8,436 nucleotides of DNA from NCBI GenBank assembly GCA_015234495.1, contig JADGMZ010000011.1, forward strand, positions 1 through 8,436, read 5' to 3'. The notes beneath the pieces were generated by a model. The model saw only the letters and a program-made list of their open reading frames with translations, searched no databases and was not told the origin of the DNA. The number at the start of each line of letters is the position of its first letter. Within the stretch, counting starts at the first letter, position 1. Both the position numbers and the translations under genes were made by a program. Below are positions 1-7,332 of the stretch, piece by piece. Origin of the DNA: Brevundimonas sp. (lineage in GTDB: Bacteria; Pseudomonadota; Alphaproteobacteria; Caulobacterales; Caulobacteraceae).

Positions 1-182
1 TGACGGTAGTCGGTGTCGGGGCTGAGCTGCACCATGCCGAACGGCGCCACGGCGCCCGGAAAGGTGTGGCCCTTGCCCAGCGTGCCGATGAAGGGATCGA
101 CCGCCTCCCAGGCCGGGGACGGGGTCTGGGCCTGGGCCGTCCCCGCCAGACAGATCGCCACGATCAGACCTGCAACCCTCAT
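1..182 (-). CDS. GH92-type secreted alpha-mannosidase, N-terminal part (runs off the window)
   Basis: The reading frame opens with ATG at 182 on the minus strand and stays open for 60 codons to the window edge. Residues 1-18 look like a Sec signal peptide: a basic start (MR), a hydrophobic core and an AQA-Q cleavage site. The mature part contains VDPFIGT, GHTFPGA, PFGMVQLSPDT in that order, which is the hallmark N-terminal block of glycoside hydrolase family 92. Members are exo-acting, calcium-dependent alpha-mannosidases, commonly alpha-1,2, exported to the periplasm or cell surface. The start is supported by a purine-rich Shine-Dalgarno sequence (GGAGAGGGG, 192-200) and a candidate promoter just upstream. 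Only the first 60 residues are visible, so the catalytic acids and the exact linkage preference cannot be judged. Family assignment is fairly sure from the motif block; substrate is inferred from the family. Confidence 0.85.
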   Translation of the reverse strand, partial: MRVAGLIVAICLAGTAQAQTPSPAWEAVDPFIGTLGKGHTFPGAVAPFGMVQLSPDTDYR

Positions 183-219
183 TACGGCGTTCCCCTCTCC
201 GGCCTTCTCCGGCAGCGAC

Positions 220-249
220 AGTATTGGAGCGTGCACGCCGGATCGTCAC
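220..249 (-). promoter_or_regulatory. Candidate promoter of the GH92 gene with a palindromic spacer
   Basis: Read on the minus strand, GTGACG (249-244) and AATACT (225-220) are separated by 18 bases. They resemble the -35 (TTGACG in Caulobacter) and -10 boxes of a housekeeping promoter. Transcription would start near 213, leaving a leader of about 30 bases with the Shine-Dalgarno sequence in it. The spacer contains the perfect 10-base palindrome GCGTGCACGC (229-238), a position where a repressor would block polymerase. The match is by eye only. Confidence 0.42.
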
Positions 250-429
250 CCCCTGAAGCGCAGGCGGAACCATCGGGGCGGGCCGGCGTTCGCCGCCCGG
301 TAGCGGCCTCGGGAATGGCGATGACCTTCGCAGCAGGGTTGGGACAGGTGCTGGCGCGACGGCGTTGCGCGCGCAGCGGCCACCTGTTCGTCGACAGCCG
401 CAGCCAGCCGGGCACCCAGGTGTGCGTCC

Positions 430-472
430 GCTGCCGGTTGCGGCAGCCGTTCGAGGGCCTTGGGCCCCCTCA
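430..472 (-). terminator. Tandem stem-loops after pyrG, possible terminator
   Basis: On the pyrG transcript the first structure is an imperfect GAGGG...CCCTC stem (471-453), about 20 bases after the stop. The second is a perfect 7-bp stem GCTGCCG/CGGCAGC with loop CAAC (447-430). Neither is followed by a T run, so this is not a textbook intrinsic terminator. High-GC alphaproteobacteria often lack the T tract, and the placement suits a transcript end. Confidence 0.35.
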
Positions 473-490
473 TTCCGATGGCGGGCGGCT

Positions 491-2149
<1,659 letters not shown>

Positions 2150-2157
2150 TCACTCTA

Positions 2158-2173
2158 CCGCCGATTCGGGCGG
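2158..2173 (-). promoter_or_regulatory. Hairpin with GANTC loop in the pyrG leader
   Basis: CCGCC (2158-2162) and GGCGG (2169-2173) form a 5-bp stem around a 6-base loop that contains GATTC (2163-2167). It ends 15 bases upstream of the pyrG start. GANTC is the recognition sequence of the CcrM adenine methyltransferase in Caulobacterales. The stem is short and could be chance in GC-rich DNA. Confidence 0.25.
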
Positions 2174-2206
2174 CCTACTGCGGAGACTTTGAGGGCGGGA
2201 GGAGAA

Positions 2207-2227
2207 GGCGGGGATAAGAGCCCCGCC
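2207..2227 (-). terminator. Stem-loop directly after secG
   Basis: Four bases after the secG stop codon the transcript can fold a perfect 7-bp GC stem, GGCGGGG/CCCCGCC, around the loop CTCTTAT. The bases that follow (TTCTCCTCC) are pyrimidine-rich but not a T run. It could be a weak terminator or a 3'-end stabiliser between secG and pyrG; if it terminates, pyrG needs its own promoter in the remaining 60 bases or so. Confidence 0.4.
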
Positions 2228-2231
2228 CACG

Positions 2232-2651
2232 TCACTCCGCCGGCGCGGGCTGGGCCGGAGCCGGCTGGGCCGTCGGGGCGGAGCTCAGGAAGTCGTCGAG
2301 CGACGGGCCGGTCGGCTGGGCGGGCGCCGGAGCGGCGGCGGGGTCGGCCGGCGTTGCGGCGGACCCGCCGGCCGGAGCGGCCAGGGCACCGACGGCGTCG
2401 CGGTCGACGATCGACTGGTTCGAACGGCTGATGTTGCCGACGATGGTCAGGCCGATGGCGCAGATGAAGAAGGCCACAGCCAGCCACCAGGTGGTCACGG
2501 TCAGCAGGTTGCCGGCTCCACGCGCGGTCATGAAGCCCGACGGTCCTCCGCCCATGCCGAGGGCGCCGCCTTCGGAGCGCTGCAGCAGGATCATGCCGGT
2601 AAGCGCGACCGAAATGAGGATCATGACGACGAGGAGAATGGTCTGGAGCAT
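2232..2651 (-). CDS. secG: Preprotein translocase subunit SecG
   Basis: SecG is the small accessory subunit of the SecYEG channel in the inner membrane and helps SecA-driven export. The 139-residue product shows the family layout: a first transmembrane helix at about 2-23 (LQTILLVVMILISVALTGMI), a conserved Gly-rich cytoplasmic loop starting LLQRSEGG and containing GLGMGGG-like spacing and GFMTARG (about 22-46), and a second helix at about 50-73. After residue 88 there is a low-complexity Ala/Pro tail ending near a short SLDDFLSS stretch, an extension common in alphaproteobacterial SecG. The ATG at 2651 places the first helix at the very N-terminus as expected; no clear Shine-Dalgarno sequence precedes it. 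It lies downstream of tpiA on the same strand, as in many proteobacteria, with an unusually structured gap between them. Confidence 0.95.
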   Translation of the reverse strand: MLQTILLVVMILISVALTGMILLQRSEGGALGMGGGPSGFMTARGAGNLLTVTTWWLAVAFFICAIGLTIVGNISRSNQSIVDRDAVGALAAPAGGSAATPADPAAAPAPAQPTGPSLDDFLSSAPTAQPAPAQPAPAE

Positions 2652-2667
2652 GGCGGCCGATATGTGT

Positions 2668-2683
2668 GGCGCGAAGCCGCGCC
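2668..2683 (-). repeat. Perfect 6-bp stem-loop in the secG leader, part of a direct repeat
   Basis: GGCGCG (2668-2673) and CGCGCC (2678-2683) form a perfect stem with a 4-base loop, 17 bases upstream of the secG start. The 13 bases 2668-2680 (GGCGCGAAGCCGC) recur exactly at 2780-2792 in the same gap. Confidence 0.5.
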
Positions 2684-2742
2684 GATCAAGCGGCGGCGTC
2701 TATCATTGATGGGGGGCGGGGGCAAACGGGGGTTGGAGGAGA

Positions 2743-2856
2743 CAGGCAGCAGGCAGCAGGGTCGGGGTCGGGGTCGGTGGGCGCGAAGCCGCAATTGACC
2801 AGGAAGAGCCGAAACCTCGCTCTTTCTTCTGCTGCCTGTTGCCTGCTGCCAGCTGC
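2743..2856. repeat. Heptamer repeats arranged as an interrupted inverted repeat
   Basis: Left arm 2743-2759 is two and a half copies of CAGGCAG. Right arm 2829-2856 is four heptamers in a row: CTGCTGC, CTGTTGC, CTGCTGC, CAGCTGC. The arms pair over 17 positions (2743-2759 with 2829-2845) with one mismatch at 2749/2839. Stacked inside is a second 9-bp stem, 2801-2809 with 2819-2827, with a 9-base loop and one G-T wobble as written on the plus strand. The strand between the two stems (2760-2800) bulges out and contains the GGTCGG hexamer three times (2760-2777). The last heptamer ends exactly at the tpiA stop codon, so the whole element fills the tpiA 3' flank. It resembles a REP/palindromic interspersed element or a processed 3'-end structure; I do not recognise a named family. 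Confidence 0.7.
2759..2781 (+). other. Canonical G-quadruplex motif
   Basis: The plus strand reads GGG-TC-GGGG-TC-GGGG-TCGGT-GGG, four G tracts of at least three with loops of 2, 2 and 5 bases, which satisfies the usual intramolecular quadruplex rule. A second G-rich cluster (2711-2732, tracts of 6, 5 and 5) precedes it. Both flanking genes are read from the minus strand, so the G-rich strand is the template between tpiA and secG. Confidence 0.65.
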
Positions 2857-3606
2857 CTAGACGCCGCGGATGATGCCCAGGAAGTCGGCCGCCTTCAGCG
2901 AGGCGCCGCCGACCAGGGCGCCGCCGACCTCGGCCACGGCGAGGATGTCACGGGCGTTGTCCGGCTTGACCGAGCCGCCGTACAGGATCGGCGCGGCGGC
3001 GCTGGCGAGGCCGAGGCGTTCGATCATGGCGGCGCGGACGGCGCGATGGACCTCCTCGATCTGCTCCAGCGTCGGGGTCAGGCCCGTGCCGATGGCCCAG
3101 ACCGGCTCGTAGGCGACGGCGTAGTCCCGACCGGCCAGGGCCAGCGGCAGGGAGTTCAGCACCTGGCCGCGCACGACCTCGACCGCGCGACCGGCCTCGC
3201 GCTCGGCCAGGGTCTCGCCGACACAGACGATCGGGGCCAGGCCGGCCTCCAGCGCCGCCCCGGCCTTGGCCGCGACGAGGACGTCGGTCTCGCCATAGCC
3301 CTGGCGCCGTTCGGAGTGGCCCAGGATGACCAGCCCCGCGCCGGCGTCCTTCAGCATCTCGGCCGAAACATCGCCGGTATAGGCGCCGGAGCGCTCGGCC
3401 CGGCAGTCCTGGCCGCCGATCTCGATCTTCGAGCCGCGGGCCGCCGCCGCCATGCGATCAACGAGGGTGGCCGGGGGGCAGAGGGCGACACGGCAGCCGG
3501 CCGGAGCGGCCTCGAGGTCCGCGCGCAGGCGTTCGACCTCGGCCAGGGCGGACCCGAGGCCATTCATCTTCCAGTTGCCGGCGATGAGCTTCACGGATTG
3601 TTTCAT
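2857..3606 (-). CDS. tpiA: Triosephosphate isomerase
   Basis: TpiA interconverts dihydroxyacetone phosphate and glyceraldehyde 3-phosphate in glycolysis and gluconeogenesis, in the cytoplasm. The 249-residue product has the normal length for this TIM barrel. Visible active-site elements are N11 and K13 in GNWKMN, the electrophile H97 in LGHSER, the catalytic base E167 in YEPVWAIGTG, the flexible loop 6 after it (AIGTGLTPT), and the phosphate-binding YGGSVKP (209-215) and GGALVGGASL (228-237). All catalytic residues are intact. The ATG start is backed by a good Shine-Dalgarno sequence, AGAGAGGGG (3617-3609), three bases or so upstream of the start region. It is divergent from the ppiD-like gene (141-base gap) and heads the tpiA-secG-pyrG block. 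Directly after its stop lies the heptamer repeat element. Confidence 0.98.
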   Translation of the reverse strand: MKQSVKLIAGNWKMNGLGSALAEVERLRADLEAAPAGCRVALCPPATLVDRMAAAARGSKIEIGGQDCRAERSGAYTGDVSAEMLKDAGAGLVILGHSERRQGYGETDVLVAAKAGAALEAGLAPIVCVGETLAEREAGRAVEVVRGQVLNSLPLALAGRDYAVAYEPVWAIGTGLTPTLEQIEEVHRAVRAAMIERLGLASAAAPILYGGSVKPDNARDILAVAEVGGALVGGASLKAADFLGIIRGV

Positions 3607-3747
3607 GGCCCCTCTCTAGGCGGAGGTTTCCGGCAAGCCAAGCCGTCGGAAGGCCGCATCCGACGCCATTGTCTTGCCGGGGCGGCCTGTCACCCCCTAT
3701 AGGCCGAAGCGACTATCATCGCCGCTCTCCGTCAGGACCGACCGCCC
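3607..3747. promoter_or_regulatory. Divergent control region between tpiA and the ppiD-like gene
   Basis: On the plus strand TTGCCG (3674-3679) and TATAGG (3698-3703) are 18 bases apart and could be the -35 and -10 of the ppiD-like gene, giving a leader of roughly 40 bases with AGGA (3734-3737) as Shine-Dalgarno. The -10 lies in the palindrome CCTATAGG (3696-3703). Two inverted repeats are present: CGTCGGA/TCCGACG (3644-3650 and 3659-3665, 7 bp) and CGGCCT/AGGCCG (3683-3688 and 3701-3706, 6 bp), the second overlapping the -10. I find no convincing promoter for tpiA on the minus strand, though one must lie here. Confidence 0.4.
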
Positions 3748-5658
3748 ATGATCTCCCTCTTCCGCAAGTTCGCGCGGTCCCCGTTCGCCATCGGTCTGCT
3801 GATCCTCACGGCGCTGGGCCTGCTGATCACCGGCGGCGTTCAGACCGACATCCTGAGCACCCTGCGCGCGCCCAAGGTGGTGTCGGCCGGGGACCAGGGC
3901 CTGACCCCGGTCGAATTCCGCGCCGAGATGGACCGGCGGCTGGAGCAGCTTCAGAACGAGCAGCAGCGCGCCATCACCTATGAGGAACTGCTGGCCAACG
4001 CGCCCCTGGCCGCGATTCTCAAGAGCCGGGCGGACGAGCTCGGCTTCTTCGCCTGGACCTGGAAGGTCGGCATCCGTCCGGGCAACGAACTGATCCTGCG
4101 CCAGATCCGCGCCTTCCCGGCCTTCTTCGATCCGGTCACCAACCAGTTCAGCGAGACGCTCTACGCCTCCAAGCTGGCCGAGCAGAAGATGACGCCGGCG
4201 CTGCTGGAGCGCGAACTGCGCAACGACTACGCCCGCGCCCACTATGGGTCGGCCCTGGTCTCCGGCCTGCGCATGCCGCGCGTCTACGGCGCCCTCTACG
4301 CCAACATGAACCAGCAGACCCGCGACGGCCGCTGGTTCATCCTGACCCAGTCCATGGCCGGGACCGCCCCGCGGCCGACCGACGCCCAGCTGCGCTCGTT
4401 CATGAGCGAGAACGCGTCCGAGCTGCGCCGTCCGGAACTGCGTTCGGCCACGCTGGTGATCTTCCGCAACCCGGCCGACCAGAACGTCGAGATCAGCGAC
4501 GAGCAGATCCGGGCGCGCTACGAGTTCCGCAAGGACACGCTGTCCAACCCCGAGCGTCGGACCTTCACCACCCTGACGGCCCCGACGCGCGCCGCCGCCG
4601 ACCGAATCGCCGCCGACCTGCGCGCCGGCCAGACGCCGGCCGCCGTCGGTGCGGCCAATGACCTGCAGCCGGCCGAGTACGCCGAGGCGCCCCGCAGCGC
4701 CATCGGCGATCCGGCCGTGGCCGCCGCCGTCTTCGGCCTCGGCGTCGACGAGGTGTCGGCTCCGGTGCAGGCCCGCGTCGGTTTCGTGGTCGCCAAGCTG
4801 ACGGCCATCTCCCCGGGTCAGGAAGTCACGCTCGAGGACGCCCGCGAACAGATCGTCGAGGAGCTGCGCGGCCAGGAAGTCCGCGGCGCCATCGCCCGCC
4901 GCGTCGAGGCCTTCGAGGCCGCGCGCCGCGAGGGCAAGAACCTCGAGGACGCCGTGCGCCAGGTCGGAGCCCAGATGGCGCCGATCCCCGCGGTGAGCCG
5001 CGAGGGCCGCAATAGCGACGGCCAGCAGACCCGCGTTCCGGTCAAGGTGCTGGAGGCCATGTGGAAGCTGACCGAGGGCCGCGCCAACGAGCCGACCGCC
5101 CTGGGCGACGGCGACTATTTCGTGGTCCGTGTCGACGACATCGCGCCGGCCGCCATGCCGACCCTCGACGAGGTGCGCGACGTGGTCACGCCCGCGTGGA
5201 TCAGCCGCGAGAACTTCCGTCTGATGTCGGCCCGCTCTGACGCCCTGACCGCCCGGCTGAGAGCCGGCGAGGACATCGCCGCCGTGGCCGCCTCGGTCGG
5301 CGCGACGGTGACGACCGGCACGGGCGTCAAGCAGGACCAGGAAACCGCGAGCCGGCTGGGCCAGGGCGTGATGAGCGGCCTGTTCACGGGCCGTGCAAAC
5401 CAGGTCTTCTCGCAGCCCCAGACCAACGACAGCCTGGCGATCGGCCGGATCGACCGCGTCTCCGCCCCGACCGCCGCGGTGGTGGCGGAGGAGTCGCAGC
5501 AGTGGCGGGCTCGCCTGGGCGCCGCCAGCGGCGACCCGCTGTTCCGCGCCGCCGTGACCGCCGCCGCCGAGCGGATGAAGGCGACCTACAACGAGGAACT
5601 CGCCCGGCAGGCCCTCGGCCTGGCGGCGACGCCCGCGACGCCGCCGACCGGTCAATGA
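3748..5658 (+). CDS. PpiD/SurA-like membrane-anchored periplasmic foldase
   Basis: The product (636 residues) has the build of PpiD, a chaperone tethered to the periplasmic side of the inner membrane near the SecYEG exit. A short cytoplasmic basic stretch (FRKFARSP) leads into one transmembrane helix at about 12-30. A SurA-N-like helical region follows, with the family-typical FFDPVTNQFSETLY block (126-139), then NPADQ and the ISDEQIRARYEF segment (239-250) that precedes the parvulin domain. The parvulin-like domain spans about 260-355. It lacks the expected HIL motif, the GGDLG turn and the GYH motif: the domain has no His, and the whole protein has no Cys. It is therefore probably a chaperone rather than an active prolyl isomerase; the parvulin domain of E. 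coli PpiD is likewise considered inactive. The ATG at 3748 has AGGA ten bases upstream. Its stop overlaps the trpE start by four bases. Confidence 0.85.
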   Translation: MISLFRKFARSPFAIGLLILTALGLLITGGVQTDILSTLRAPKVVSAGDQGLTPVEFRAEMDRRLEQLQNEQQRAITYEELLANAPLAAILKSRADELGFFAWTWKVGIRPGNELILRQIRAFPAFFDPVTNQFSETLYASKLAEQKMTPALLERELRNDYARAHYGSALVSGLRMPRVYGALYANMNQQTRDGRWFILTQSMAGTAPRPTDAQLRSFMSENASELRRPELRSATLVIFRNPADQNVEISDEQIRARYEFRKDTLSNPERRTFTTLTAPTRAAADRIAADLRAGQTPAAVGAANDLQPAEYAEAPRSAIGDPAVAAAVFGLGVDEVSAPVQARVGFVVAKLTAISPGQEVTLEDAREQIVEELRGQEVRGAIARRVEAFEAARREGKNLEDAVRQVGAQMAPIPAVSREGRNSDGQQTRVPVKVLEAMWKLTEGRANEPTALGDGDYFVVRVDDIAPAAMPTLDEVRDVVTPAWISRENFRLMSARSDALTARLRAGEDIAAVAASVGATVTTGTGVKQDQETASRLGQGVMSGLFTGRANQVFSQPQTNDSLAIGRIDRVSAPTAAVVAEESQQWRARLGAASGDPLFRAAVTAAAERMKATYNEELARQALGLAATPATPPTGQ

Positions 5659-7157
5659 GTCCGGCCGGCGCCCGGCCGCCGGCCGCATTCGAGGCGGGCT
5701 GGGCCGCGGGCCGGCCGCAGGTGGTGGTGCGTCGCCTCGTCGACGACCTCGAGACGCCGGTCTCGGCCTTCCTGAAGGTCGGACACGGACGCACCCACGC
5801 CTTCCTGCTGGAGTCCGTCGAGGGCGGCGCGGTCAACGGCCGCTATTCGATCATCACCCGCGAGCCGGATGTCGTCTGGCGCTGCCGCGACGGTCGGGCC
5901 GAACTGGCGCGCGACGGCGGCGCATCGGTCGCCGAGCCGGGCGACCCGCTGGCCTCGTTGCGGCGGCTGATCGCGGCCTCGCGCCTGGATCTGCCCGACG
6001 ACCTGCCGCCGATGGCCGCGGGCCTGTTCGGGGTGTTCGGCTATGACATGGTGCGGCTGCTGGAGCCGTTGGGGGCACCCAATCCGGACCCGCTGGACCT
6101 GCCCGACGCCGTGCTGACCCGGCCCGCGCTGGTGGCCATTTTCGATTCGGTGAAGCACGAGATCGTGCTGGTCTCGGCGGCCTTTCCGGACAGCGGCCTG
6201 CCGGCGGACGTCGCGCATGCGGCCGCGGTGGCGCGGCTCGACGCCTTCGAGGGCGATCTGCGGCGTCCCCTGCCCGCCCTGCCGGCGCCGGTCGAGGCCC
6301 CCGCCCCGTCCTTCGCCTCGCCCGTGGACGAGCCGGCCTTCGGCGCCATGGTGGCCCGGGCCAAGGACTACATTGCCGCCGGCGACATCTTCCAGGTGGT
6401 GCTGAGCCACCGCTTCTCGGCGTCGTGGGACGGGGATCCGTTCGCCTTCTACCGGTCGCTGCGGCGGCGCAATCCGTCGCCCTATCTGTTCTTCCTCGAC
6501 TTCGGCGACTTCCAGCTGGCCGGGTCGAGCCCGGAGATCCTCGTGCGGCTCAAGGACGGACGGGTCACCATCCGGCCGCTGGCGGGCACCCGGCCGCGCG
6601 GCGAGACCGCGGAACAGGACCGGGCCCTGGAGGCAGAGCTGCTGGCCGATCCCAAGGAACGGGCCGAGCACCTGATGCTGCTCGACCTCGGCCGCAACGA
6701 CGTCGGCCGTGTCGCCGCCCCGGGCACGGTCGAGGTCACGGAAAGCTTCAAGGTCGAGCGATATAGCTCTGTCATGCATATTGTTTCTGATGTGCAGGGA
6801 CAGGCCGATCCGCGACTGGACGCGGTCGACACCCTGCTGGCCGCCCTGCCCGCCGGCACACTGTCGGGGGCCCCCAAGGTGCGGGCCATGGAGATCATCG
6901 ACGAGCTGGAGAGCGAGAAGCGCGGCGTCGGCTACGGCGGCGGGGTCGGCTACATCTCGGCCGGCGGCGAGGCCGATATCTGCATCGTGCTGAGGACCGC
7001 CCTATTCGCGGGCGGGCGGATCCACGTCCAGGCGGGGGCCGGGGTGGTGGCCGACAGCGATCCGGCGGCGGAGTATGCGGAGACGCGCGCCAAGGCCCGG
7101 GCCCCCATGAGCGCGGCGGAGGACGCCTGGCGCTATCCGTTCGGGAACAGGGGCTGA
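5655..7157 (+). CDS. trpE: Anthranilate synthase component I
   Basis: TrpE makes anthranilate from chorismate, using ammonia supplied by TrpG; it is the committed step of tryptophan synthesis. From the ATG at 5655 the product is 500 residues, the usual length. That start is chosen because it overlaps the ppiD-like stop as ATGA and because the homologous region begins soon after; upstream in-frame codons belong to the other gene. LLESVEGG (51-58) is the tryptophan-binding feedback motif. The chorismate-binding domain shows AGSSPE (299-304), GTRPRG (321-326), the DLGRNDVGRV block (354-363), GTLSGAPKVRAMEII (401-415), YGGGVGY (447-453) and GAGVVADSDP (471-480). All look intact, so the enzyme should be active and feedback-inhibited. 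No Shine-Dalgarno sequence is evident, which suggests translational coupling to the gene before it. Its last 25 bases overlap a convergent small gene. Confidence 0.97.
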   Translation: MSPAGARPPAAFEAGWAAGRPQVVVRRLVDDLETPVSAFLKVGHGRTHAFLLESVEGGAVNGRYSIITREPDVVWRCRDGRAELARDGGASVAEPGDPLASLRRLIAASRLDLPDDLPPMAAGLFGVFGYDMVRLLEPLGAPNPDPLDLPDAVLTRPALVAIFDSVKHEIVLVSAAFPDSGLPADVAHAAAVARLDAFEGDLRRPLPALPAPVEAPAPSFASPVDEPAFGAMVARAKDYIAAGDIFQVVLSHRFSASWDGDPFAFYRSLRRRNPSPYLFFLDFGDFQLAGSSPEILVRLKDGRVTIRPLAGTRPRGETAEQDRALEAELLADPKERAEHLMLLDLGRNDVGRVAAPGTVEVTESFKVERYSSVMHIVSDVQGQADPRLDAVDTLLAALPAGTLSGAPKVRAMEIIDELESEKRGVGYGGGVGYISAGGEADICIVLRTALFAGGRIHVQAGAGVVADSDPAAEYAETRAKARAPMSAAEDAWRYPFGNRG

Positions 7158-7327
7158 ACCACCGTCGGCTCCTCGAAGCGCACGCCGGGGCCGAGCACCA
7201 GGACCCCCGCCATCAGCACGGCGGCGGTGGCGGCGAGACCGGCGGCGGCCAGCGCCGCCCAGGGACTGGCGCGCCGGGCCGGCGGCGTCAGGAGGTTGCG
7301 CGCCCTGTCGATGCTGTTGTCGGCCAT
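7133..7327 (-). CDS. Small single-pass membrane protein, unknown function
   Basis: This 64-residue frame lies antisense between trpE and trpG. I do not recognise a family. The protein has a polar, basic N-terminal part (1-22, with RAR and ARRAS), one strongly hydrophobic segment at about 24-46 made of Ala, Leu, Val and Gly, and an 18-residue tail (FEEPTVVQPLFPNG at the end). The basic N-terminus suggests it stays in the cytoplasm, with the tail outside. Evidence that it is real: a strong Shine-Dalgarno sequence GGAGGGGG (7340-7333) at good spacing before the ATG at 7327, a proper membrane-protein composition rather than the Arg/Pro-rich look of chance frames, and the gap it explains between trpE and trpG. 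Its stop lies inside the trpE 3' end (25-base overlap). A near-consensus CtrA box sits 43 bases upstream. Expression and function are unknown. Confidence 0.72.
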   Translation of the reverse strand: MADNSIDRARNLLTPPARRASPWAALAAAGLAATAAVLMAGVLVLGPGVRFEEPTVVQPLFPNG

Positions 7328-7332
7328 GGAAG

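Larger units (their letters stand above)
183..490. other. Intergenic region between pyrG and the GH92 gene
   Basis: No convincing gene is seen in these 308 bases. The right part (about 430-472) holds two stem-loops just downstream of the pyrG stop, and the left part (192-249) holds the promoter and ribosome binding site of the GH92 gene. A minus-strand frame with ATG at 473 and TGA at 246-248 could encode 75 residues. It has no ribosome binding site, its second half is rich in Arg, Cys and Pro, and it ends inside the candidate promoter. I leave it uncalled; a small hypothetical gene is possible but unlikely. Confidence 0.6.

Noticed and set aside
182..415. A 77-codon minus-strand frame whose TAA overlaps the GH92 ATG (TAATG), suggesting coupling.
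   Set aside because: Arg-, Cys- and Pro-rich composition without motifs, and the GH92 gene has its own good ribosome binding site and promoter-like boxes.
246..473. A possible 75-residue small gene (minus strand) between pyrG and the GH92 gene.
   Set aside because: The first 35 residues look moderately protein-like, but there is no Shine-Dalgarno sequence, the rest is Arg/Cys/Pro-rich, and it ends inside the candidate GH92 promoter. Conservation in relatives would revive it.
2829..2856. CRISPR-like repeat array after tpiA.
   Set aside because: The units are contiguous 7-mers with no spacers and no cas genes nearby; it is a simple tandem and inverted repeat.
5502..5654. A longer N-terminus for TrpE beginning at 5502.
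   Set aside because: The extra 51 codons lie within the end of the PpiD-like gene in another frame and are Arg-rich; the ATGA overlap at 5655 gives the normal TrpE length.
3697..5688. A 663-codon open frame on the minus strand, longer than the real gene opposite it.
   Set aside because: It is exactly antisense to the PpiD-like gene, is rich in Gly, Arg, His and Ala without any recognisable motif, and arises because high-GC codon use removes stops from the opposite strand.
5652..6779. A 375-codon minus-strand frame opposite trpE.
   Set aside because: Antisense to a clear trpE with intact motifs; composition is that of a mirror frame (Arg, Gly, Gln, His rich) and no ribosome binding site is seen.
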